Part shown: positions 10,635 through 19,500 of the stretch, piece after piece | Layout: each line of letters begins with the position of its first letter | Position numbering within the stretch: the stretch's first letter is position 1 | From: Amaurobius ferox | Lineage: Eukaryota; Arthropoda; Arachnida; Araneae; Amaurobiidae | Direction of reading: 5' to 3' | NCBI GenBank assembly: GCA_951213105.1 | Contig: OX578134.1 | Location: forward strand, 144,195,880-144,259,879 | Length of the DNA stretch: 64,000 bases | Position numbers and translations under genes: made by a program | Notes under the pieces: generated by a model | The model's database searches: none | Seen by the model: only the letters and a program-made list of their open reading frames with translations | Told to the model about the DNA's origin: nothing

Positions 10635-11660
10635 AAGAAAGATCAATCATGCATAAAGCATTGATTATGAAACACTTCCCAACTGAAATGCAATTTTATT
10701 TAAACATCTCTAAAATGCGATACATTCAGCTGTGATATTTTTTTAATTATCACAGAACTACAATAATGTATTTTACTTGAAAACTTGGGTCAAACTTGAG
10801 AAAAAATGAAATTTATTCAAATGACATCATTGAAATATAAATTGTCTGGCTCTCTTTGTAAGAGAGATAAATATTTCAGTCATACAATTTTATTCCAGAC
10901 TCCGAAGTTAAATAATTTTGGTGAAGAAAACAGCAATTCTTATACAATTCATCTTACAATCACTTGTTTGCATTCTGAATTCATTAAAATTAAGCATCGT
11001 TGTAGAAATAATCAAAGTTTGATGATCATTTAATCTAAAAAATACTGTATTTACGTTAGCGCAGAACACAGATAGACAGTAAATACGTAAAAATAAAGCG
11101 GTTTTAGAACGCATGCAACACTAAATATAAATTTAAAAGAACTTTTAAAATACCGATTTTTATTCTGGGAAAAAATGGATGCCATATTTTATTTTTAATT
11201 GGGTCACGTGATCTCTTCATATTATATGGATGTTGAAGACCCAGACCACACGACCAACCCTAAGGCTTATGTGTGACCGGATATTATATGGGTGCAATTA
11301 TTATATTAATTTTTATTTAAAAAAAAGCTATCAAACATATTTTGCTGAATTTTTTTATATATATTATGGGATCATTTGAAAATTTTCGAAGCAATTTGTG
11401 AATATTAACTCCGCTTAAAAATTGTTTAAAAAATTAGGTCCCATAGGATTCAATGCATTTCATTTCTTTAACCCGGGTTTTATCCAAAACTAATTGGGTG
11501 ATATTATTCATTTGCATTCACATATGTCCCATAGACCGTCTCAATAACATATTAAATTTAATTTTGCTAAAGCCATTTTTACGTCAGTTATAGTGGGAAA
11601 GGGCAGACATACAGAATAAACAAAATCATAAACATTTTCAACTATCTTGAAAAGTGTTAA
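10635..11660 (+). repeat. Dispersed repeat family A, copy 1
   Basis: Family A has one end reading AAGAAAGATCAATCATGCAT, an imperfect palindrome with the following GCATTGATT. Its other end is a hairpin around AACACTTTTCAACTTTGTTG. This copy starts at 10635 with the first motif and ends near 11660 with a diverged hairpin end (TTGAAAAGTGTTAA). Interior landmarks shared with other copies include GGGTCACGTGATC, TCCCATAG and ACCCGGGTT. Copies often carry a GACA microsatellite next to the hairpin end; this one lacks it. Non-coding. Two terminal hairpins plus a subterminal microsatellite suggest a Helitron-like non-autonomous element, unproven. Confidence 0.7.
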
Positions 11661-11890
11661 AAAAGAATTCGAAACAATCAGGCAATAAATCGTACAGTTT
11701 TCTACGAAATATAAATACGATCTATTTGAAAGCCATTAGTGCAATTTCCTCATGTATTCTTGTCATCAGATATTTTAATAAAAATCCCAGCTGTGCTTGA
11801 ATAAAATATTTAATTTATGAGCACCAGTCGCCTTGCAAGAAATAATAACTGTTAAAATAAACCGAGGCTGATCCTTTCGTATTAATTTTC
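11661..11890. other. Anonymous AT-rich DNA
   Basis: Nothing recognisable between the end of family A and the CA/TA tract. Confidence 0.4.
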
Positions 11891-11985
11891 GCACACACAT
11901 ACACAAACGCAAGCACACAAACACACACACTCACGCAGAAACACACGCAAACACGCACGCACACACACACACGCACAAACACAAG

Positions 11986-12056
<71 letters not shown>

Positions 12057-12057
12057 A
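11891..12057. repeat. Compound (CA)n/(TA)n microsatellite
   Basis: Interrupted CA/GCACAC repeats (about 11891-11998) run into TA repeats (about 11999-12057). Confidence 0.95.
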
Positions 12058-12059
12058 AG

Positions 12060-12195
12060 GATTCTAAATAACAGGGATGACCAAATGCCTTGAATAAAAT
12101 GGCAGAGGAGGATTGCGACTCCTCTTTCCCGTTTAAAGCAGCTTTTGCAGACCGGGCAAACGCTCACGGTACCTATGCAATACAATGGTCGGTCC
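12060..12195 (-). repeat. GC-richer module beside a TA tract, copy 1
   Basis: One of three copies (others about 13050-13145 and 36590-36670) of a module of about 90-130 bp that lies next to a long TA tract. On the minus strand it reads roughly CGGCTTYCGGGAGT…GCTTTAACCGGGG and then a short hairpin. The stem here is GAGGA/TCCTC, against GGGGG/CCCCC in the 13-kb copy. It lies downstream of a Penelope-like reverse transcriptase remnant on the same strand, so it may belong to that element's 3' region. Confidence 0.55.
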
Positions 12196-12366
12196 CCCCT
12201 AATGTGCCAAGGTAAAAAAACCCAAACAACAGGAAAAGCAAGAACTACGACTATGAATCGATGGAGACAATGAAATCCAACGTTCAAAACGCAAGTTAAG
12301 TAAGCCTTTTTGCGCATGCGTGTATTGACAATAGTCTCGCACAATCAAGCAGTCCTGCATAATCAA

Positions 12367-12723
12367 TCAGCTCTCATCAATATCCCTATTGAATGAATCA
12401 ACGTCTTTTTCTATGTTGTAAAATGAATTATAATAACTTTTGAAAAAATTAATGGGATAATGCTTTTTTATAGCTTCATTGATAATTTTTTGGTTGCACT
12501 TAATGCAATCCTTTTTGAATGTATTATAGATTTGGTTTCTTTTGAAATGTCCGACAATAATATTCCTGAATATATTCTTAGTAAGATTTGTTTTCTAATT
12601 AATGATATGGTTGATCTTGATTTTATATAAATCGCGTTTGCCATATAAAGTCGTATATAATCCATATTGTCTATGTTTTCTGATTGATAAGTCCAAAATG
12701 TTTACTGTGTCTTCATCAGTATG
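12367..12723 (-). pseudogene. Penelope-like element reverse transcriptase, C-terminal remnant
   Basis: A minus-strand frame from about 12723 to a TGA at 12367-12369, with one internal stop, translates to a segment containing VNILDLSI, then LYGKRD and KINHI, and later KKHYPINFF. This order matches the C-terminal part of Penelope-like reverse transcriptases (NFLDLT…, then YGKRSD-type). The second Penelope copy in this window shows NFLDLSLYKRSN at the corresponding place. The catalytic palm motifs are not in this fragment. The frame can be followed a little further upstream to about 12765 with weaker similarity. Downstream on the same strand lie the GC-richer module and a TA tract, the same order as beside the larger Penelope copy. 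Confidence 0.65.
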
Positions 12724-12962
12724 TAATGATAAAACAAGAGAGTGTTGACAAATAGCTAATATAAGATTCTTAGGAGGAAATTTAAGAATATTCAGCTAAT
12801 TTAAATTTATTAACTGTACATTTTACTAAATATACAGTATATTTGTATAATATACTGGTATTTTTTAGGTTACTAATGTACAAAGCTAATCTATAAATCC
12901 TGAAAAGTGGATTAAGTATAATATTTCTAAACAATTGAATAGAGTTACAGAAATTAAATGGT

Positions 12963-12966
<4 letters not shown>

Positions 12967-13015
<49 letters not shown>
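12967..13015. repeat. (TA)n microsatellite
   Basis: About 48 bp of uninterrupted TA, directly beside copy 2 of the GC-richer module. Confidence 0.95.
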
Positions 13016-13016
<1 letters not shown>

Positions 13017-13049
13017 TACCAGAAAAGTATAAAAATGAAAAAAAGCAAT

Positions 13050-13145
13050 ATATCAAAGAATGGCTGGGGGGGTTGTGACCCCCACTCCCCGGTTAAACCA
13101 GCTTTGCGTCTAGACAACACTCCCGGAAGCCGATATATTGCACAA
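13050..13145 (-). repeat. GC-richer module beside a TA tract, copy 2
   Basis: On the minus strand it contains CGGCTTCCGGGAGTGTTGTC, GGTTTAACCGGGG and a GGGGGTCACAACCCCC hairpin. Same order and spacing as the copies at 12060 and 36590. The TA tract lies 3' of it on the minus strand. Confidence 0.6.
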
Positions 13146-13507
13146 ATATGAATACCGAAGTATCAAAAACTTTTCTAAAAAGGATTTTAAAAAAGGATTT
13201 TAAAAAAGGATTTTAAAAAGGAGGCTACAAAACATGAAAGTGTGGTTACAAAACATAAAAGTGTGGAGTACCCAGAAGACTCGTATTTTAAAACTGTACT
13301 ATTAGTTTAACTCTCACAAAACTAAAGGCAATAAGAAACAAACATATAGATTTTAATTTCCAAAGTAGATACTGTACCATAACCCAGATGTACTATTCAC
13401 CATGACGAATCCAGCATTAATCCATCTGCTTGTTATTATCTATTGTATATAAGAGTGTACTCATTCATAACCTGTGTAAAGATGGCTCAGACTCCCTAAC
13501 GTTTTTT
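13146..13507. repeat. Short tandem repeats and anonymous DNA
   Basis: About 13181-13219 holds three copies of a GGATTTTAAAAAA unit. About 13225-13268 holds two copies of a unit TACAAAACAT(G/A)AAAGTGTGG. The rest is anonymous. Confidence 0.7.
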
Positions 13508-13669
13508 GTATATAAGAATGAAAGTTAAAAAATTCCTGTAATCACACGAATAAGGCGCTATGCTGCACTACAATGCTACTGCGGTATGATATTAAAATCC
13601 ACATTGAAGTGCAGCATAGCGCCTTATTCGTGTGATTACAGGAATTTTTTAACTTTCATTCTTATATAC
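13508..13669. repeat. Perfect palindrome, 62-bp arms with 38-nt spacer
   Basis: 13508-13569 and 13608-13669 are exact reverse complements. The arm includes ATAAGGCGCTATGCTGCACT. A transcript in either direction would form a fully paired 62-bp hairpin. No coding content. It could be a foldback transposon, a recent inverted duplication or an assembly artefact. Confidence 0.95.
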
Positions 13670-13700
13670 ATATTTATTTTTATATATATTTATATATTGC

Positions 13701-13750
<50 letters not shown>

Positions 13751-13768
13751 GTATATACATATATATGC
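13670..13768. repeat. (TA)n/(TG)n microsatellite
   Basis: TA-rich, then TG repeats (about 13719-13738), then TA repeats directly after the palindrome. Confidence 0.9.
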
Positions 13769-14121
13769 CCTTACGGCATAAAGTAGGAAACTTTTTTGTT
13801 ATTATTAAAATACCCGAACATTTATCCTTTCTTCTCGTAAATATTCAACAAGTGTCACAATATCTGTGTGACAAAATCATAGTGCATAGTGAATTGGCAA
13901 AAGCATAGTGCATAGTGAATTGACAAAAGCATGTTGCAAAACGTCCTTTTTACGCTGAAGATGCCTTATTATACTTCAGGAGCACAATTACACCATATTC
14001 TAAAATGGGGGGAGGGGGCAAATACGAACATATGATTTTGTTGTGACTTGCAGATATAATTGTTTCAACACTTCTTCTTTTTTATAGACATTGAACTAAA
14101 AAATTTGTTTCAAGGATATAA
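13769..14121. other. Anonymous DNA; insertion site of the gypsy element
   Basis: No gene. A short direct repeat of CATAGTGCATAGTGAATTG lies near 13877 and 13903. 14118-14121 is ATAA, the left copy of the 4-bp target duplication of the LTR retrotransposon. Confidence 0.6.
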
Positions 14122-15293
14122 TGTCGCGAACGTTTTGGTATACTCGACAGAGAAGACAAAGTTTTGAAATCAAACACATTTATTAAACATGAAATAACAA
14201 GGCAGTTGATCGAAAACAGTGGAGTACAAGCATTTCTCGCAATAACTCAGAGTTACACTCGGTAGGGTGACCATTAAGAACACCCCTGGAGGAAGAGGAA
14301 CCAAGAGAATACACATATTTTCTGATACATAAAATAAACACAATATTCCTCATATTATACTTGACATTTATATACGACATTTGTATACTTTGAACATATA
14401 CGACATTTTCATATAACATCATCAATGACTCGATACTCACGAGGATTTGACAATTAACACTCTATTCGTTAGGTGGAAGACTAAATATATATAAAACTTT
14501 ACCTCGTCTCTTTTAAATATAACATTTACAATTCTGTACCATGGGAAAGGATATCAGGATGGACTCTCGGCATAAACTCATCGAGATTCTTGCGCAGAAC
14601 AAAATCCATAATGGTCGGGAAACTTGACTACACAACATCATGCTGGCGGAATTCAACATCTTGATTGGTTACGGAGATTGGTTGATTCGTACCTTAGGAC
14701 ACAAGGAGGAGTCAGGCAAATACAAATCGCTATAAAATGAGCTTTCCCTCTTGCCCTATCAGCGATTCAAGCCGACCAGTGAAAGAACCATTTTCTCTTT
14801 TTACAAGACTCATTATTCCATTACTACCAGGCTGATTCATTTAAAAACACGAGTGACTCATCTCTGAACCGAGCCAAACGACTCTACGCACAACTTGTCG
14901 AACTATGTTACATATTTTAATCACATCCTTCCACTTTCAAAATCAATCCACCTTTTCTTAAAATTCGCGATCATACGCGAATCAAACACACACGTCTACA
15001 TTTTTCCACGACTCCTTCCACACTGCTTCCAAAATCCTTTTTTCAAACGCGCGCGTGCGCACAACCTGCAAGTTCCCAACTAGCGACTGAGAAGCGAAAA
15101 TACAAAACTATTACTATTTTTCTGGAACATAAACACTTTTGCGATTTTAGAGTTCACTTCCCTTAAAAGTCAATGTAATTGAAAACATGTAGAAAAGACA
15201 TCTATATTTCGAAATTGACACTTTCAATCACACAGAAATAAAACAATACTTTAATATACAATTTTAACACAGAGGTGTGAAAGCCTTATCACA
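14122..15293 (-). repeat. 3' LTR of the gypsy element
   Basis: 1172 bp, starting TGTGATAAGGCTTTCACACC on the minus strand and ending GTTCGCGACA. It contains a TATATAAA box (14367-14374, minus) and an AATAAA polyadenylation signal (14179-14184, minus) about 57 nt before the LTR end. As the 3' LTR it would supply the polyadenylation site. Confidence 0.97.
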
Positions 15294-15304
15294 CTCCTTC
15301 GGGG
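15294..15304 (-). promoter_or_regulatory. Polypurine tract
   Basis: On the minus strand CCCCGAAGGAG directly precedes the TGTGATAAGG start of the 3' LTR. The purine run GAAGGAG is short, but it is in the expected place for plus-strand DNA priming. Confidence 0.7.
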
Positions 15305-16510
15305 CCCGGGAGAAAAATTTCCTGCAAAGCGGGGAATTTTTCCACACAATACTAGGAAAATACCTGCATTAAGTTCCCAATGACATATGTTCCATTGAGA
15401 GGAATTTAGTGTAAATTTTGAGCGATGTACATGTACATCAAAGAAAAAAAACAAAAACAAACAAGATCATGACCAGCATAATAACCAAAATCCAAGAGTG
15501 GCCTAAAGTTTGACTCGTGAGTCAAAAAAAAATAAGTCTCAATACAAGCATAGACCTTTACAAGACAACACCAAATTAACAAGACACAAATGATGAAATT
15601 GCCCCTTTTAAAATTTAAACACTAATACATTTTCTGGTGAGTACCACAGAGACATGAAAATTTAATTTACTCAACTCACAAAAAGTTTAACTAAACAAAA
15701 AGTTTTCTTTCTTCAAAAATTTTACAATTAAAATTCTATAAATTTACTTTTCACAGAAATCAATTTATTAACTATTATCCAACCTTGCCAACAAATTACT
15801 TTAAAAGACATTTAAAAAAAAATTACTAATTTAGAAAATGAGACAAATTTTCAAACCAAGAATGTTGATCAGGCACCCAGGCAAGAAACAAGTCCATTAG
15901 AAAGTTGCAAACCTAGAGGTGGCGGTACCCCCAACCAATAAGTCAACAAACACCAAATGACAAAAAAAAATTTCTAAAATTTACTAGACCTTTAAATTAA
16001 AAAAAAATCATTCACACATTCATAAAATAAAACAGAGATAAAAATTATCAGTTATCCTTAAAAATCCTTACCAAAACTCTAATCCATCAAGTACTTAATT
16101 GTCTTAAAATTACTTTAAAACGTTACTGCTTATCATTAAAGTAAAGCAAAAAAAAATTTTTATTTAAGTATTTAGAATTTTAAAACACTACTTCAACCTG
16201 ATTAACATGGCACTCACATTCAGAAAGCTGCACTGGCACAGAACTTGCAGTACAGAACATTCAGCTGACTGACACATAAAGCAAATTACACAGAAGTTCA
16301 GAAATATTGGATCCATTTTAACATAGCATACAGTTTTGCAAAACATTTTGTGAAACAATTGAAAATATAATATTATGAAACACAACTGTCTATCTCACAA
16401 CAATATCAGTCTTTTTTTTTTGAAAATGTGAGAATTTCATAATTCAAACATTTTATTTTACTTTTGAGCCAATTGCTCTCTTGACATATTGCCTTAATTG
16501 ACAAGTAACT
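15305..16510 (-). other. Non-coding 3' region of the gypsy element
   Basis: About 1.2 kb between the gag-pol stop and the purine tract, AT-rich, with only short frames (longest about 65-70 codons). Some gypsy-group elements carry env here, but no signal peptide, glycoprotein or transmembrane pattern is visible. Confidence 0.6.
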
Positions 16511-19500
16511 TTAATGAATAAATTGGCCTCTTGGGCGCAAGTCATACTTGTGTGAATTAGGAACATTTTGAGTTTTAACCCTATTTTGATGGTTTAGAAA
16601 ATATCTACTTTTAAATTGTCTTGTTTCTTGAGTTGAAGAATTATCAATGTTATCATTATATGTGCTAGAAATCAATTCACTACGTCTAGGAGGTAAAGGA
16701 GTTAATCTATTAACGTGGACCAATTGCTGATTACATGGATTGTTTTTGTGTTGAATGACAAAGTTAACTTCAGTTGTTTGCTTGATAACTTCAAAAGGAC
16801 CATGATTTAAAGAACTGAGTTTTTTTGATTGGCCTGGCCGAATATGAGGTGTGTAAAGATAGACCAAGTCACCAACTTTAATCTTAGGCATTTTAGCAGA
16901 TTTATGTTGTTGAAGTTGTTGTGATTCCTGAGCTTCCTCAAGGTTTTTCTTAACAGTTACAAAGGTCTTTTTTAAGCGAACCTGTAAGTCATCTGAATAA
17001 TCATGAGTAGATTTGTAAACTGGATATTTTACACCTGTTAAAAGAGCATCAGGTAGCACAGGGTCTCGACCAAAGACAAGATGTGCTGGGGACTCGCCTG
17101 TTGAGGCATGGACTGACGTTCTATGAGCCATTAAAGCGAATTGAATCATCCGATCCCAATCGCCCTTATCAGAATAGACCAGATTCTTTAAGGATCTAAC
17201 TAACGTACCGTTCAGTCTTTCGACTAGCCCGTCTGACTGGGGATGGTACGCTGAAGTATTATGTTTTTTTATGCCTAATTTCTTGTATAGATTGTTGGCA
17301 GCTTCAGAAATGAAGTTACTACCTTGATCCGTAATTAAGTGAGCAGGAATTCCATGAATACTTATAAATCTCTCTAAACAAGCGAGAATATCCTCAGTTT
17401 TAACTGTAGCAAGTGGATAAGCCTCTGGCCATCTAGTGAAGTAATCTGTAATGACAAGAATGTACTTCATCCCAGAATTCGAGATAGGTAGTGGGCCGAC
17501 TACATCCATAGCCACACGTTCAAAAGGATAAGTTGTAATAGGAAATTTCTGTATTGGAGCCTTGTTGTTACGAAAACCTCTGTTTTTTACACAAGTTGTG
17601 CACGACTTCACATAATTTTCAGTCTGAGCATGCATGTCTGGCCAATAATAGTTAACTGAAATTTTTGCCAGAGTTCTTTGAAAGCCACAATGTGCAGCAA
17701 CAGGAGAATCATGGCAAAGCCATAGAATTTCTGAGACTAAGTCTTGAGGAATAACTACTCTCTCATTATATTGCTGTCTCTGCTTTGGATTTTTGTGTAT
17801 GCAATGTAGCATATCATTTTTCATGAAAAATGAAAGTTTTTGTGGGTATGGTTTTACACCTTTTTCCAGAAGATTTTTGATTTTTATACATCTAGGATCT
17901 TTCAATTGACCAATAGCTATCCTAGTTACCAGAGAAGCTTCCACAGTAGTCTGTACTTGATCTTGAGAATTTTCAACGATTGCATTTATGTTTTCACTAC
18001 TATCATTATTCTGTACCACTACTTTTCCAGAAATTTTCGTAGGGACAGATTCTACAATACTTTTAGGAACAGTTTGTTTCTGAGTGTTTTGAGATTTCTT
18101 TGAAGAAGACTCATCAATACATCTCGAAAAATAGTCAGCTACAACATTATGTTTCCCCGGTTTATGAATGATTTCATAATCAAAAGCCTGCAATGAAACG
18201 ATCCAGCGAGCTATGCGCGAAGTAGGATCTCTTAATTTGAAAATGAACGATAAGGATGCTTGATCACAGTAAATTTTGAAATGTTTGCCTAAGAGATAGT
18301 GCTTAAATTGCTGGGTAGCCCAAACCACAGCCAAAGCTTCTTTCTCGACTACACTGTAATTCATTTCAGCACCTTGTAATTTTCGACTAGCAAAGGAAAC
18401 TGGGTGAGATAACCCATTTTCATCCAATTGCGAAAGAACTGATCCCAAAGCGTAATTAGAGGCATCTGTATGCAAAGTAAAGGGCAAATTAAAATTTGGT
18501 AATTTTAAAATTGGTTCTTGAATAAGCCTGTTCTTAAGTATTTCAAAAGCTTCCTGAGCCTCCTGACTCCACACAAACTTTTTCTGCTTTGATTTTAAAA
18601 GATTAGTTAGTGGAAGAGTAATCTTTGCATAATCTGGTACAAACTTCCTATAAAAGCCTGTCAAACCCAAAAATTGTCTGATATTCTTGACACAGGTGGG
18701 TACTTTAAATTTTTGCACTAAATCAATGTTATGAGGGTCTGGCTGAACTTTTCCCTCAGACACTCTGAAACCTAAGTACTTTATTGTCTTTCTGAAAAAG
18801 AAGCATTTTGATGGCTTTAACCTAAGACCATGTTGAGATAATTTAATAAAAACTTCTTCTAATTTCATCATGTGTTCTTCAAAAGTTTTTGATGAGATGA
18901 TAACATCATCTATGTATATTCCTGATAACCCTGCCAGTACAAGAGACATTAATCTCTGAAAAGACGCTGGTGCGTTTTTTAGACCAAAAGGGGTCCTACA
19001 CCATTCGTAGTGACCGGTGGGCGTGGAAAAAGCTGTTTTGTGTGAATCCTGTGGATTCAAATGCAATTGGTAGAATCCTGAAGTTAAGTCCAAAGTTGAG
19101 AAAAATGTAGCACCTGCTAAATTATCAATCAATTCACTAATGTTAGGAATTGGAAAATTTTCTGTAATAGTAAGTTTGTTTAACTTGCGAAAATCACAAC
19201 ATAATCTATAAGAACCATCCGGTTTCCTTACAAACAGTACTGGCGTATTGTAAGGTGAAAAACTAGGTTTAATTATTTTAGCTTCTAATAATTCTGTGAC
19301 TTGTCTATTGAGTTCCCCTTGTAAATGATGTGGAACTTTGTATGGTTTCTGATAAACAGGAACAGATGTTTCCAAATTTATCTCATGTAATATGGTTCTA
19401 CAACCAGACAACTCAGCAACATTCTTTGCAAAAACTTGTCTATATTTATTCAACAAAGTTGATAATTTATGTTTTTGATCTTTTTGGAGATGACTCAGGT

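Noticed and set aside
11815..12344. Cysteine/valine-rich minus-strand frames
   Set aside because: They are translated CA repeats and overlap the GC-richer module; no domain is recognisable.
14183..15083. Small frames in both LTRs (also 22517-23417)
   Set aside because: They are identical in the two copies only because the LTRs are; no conserved protein and no expected gene in an LTR.
15305..16510. Possible env gene of the gypsy element
   Set aside because: Only frames under about 70 codons, with no signal peptide, cysteine-rich ectodomain or membrane anchor pattern.
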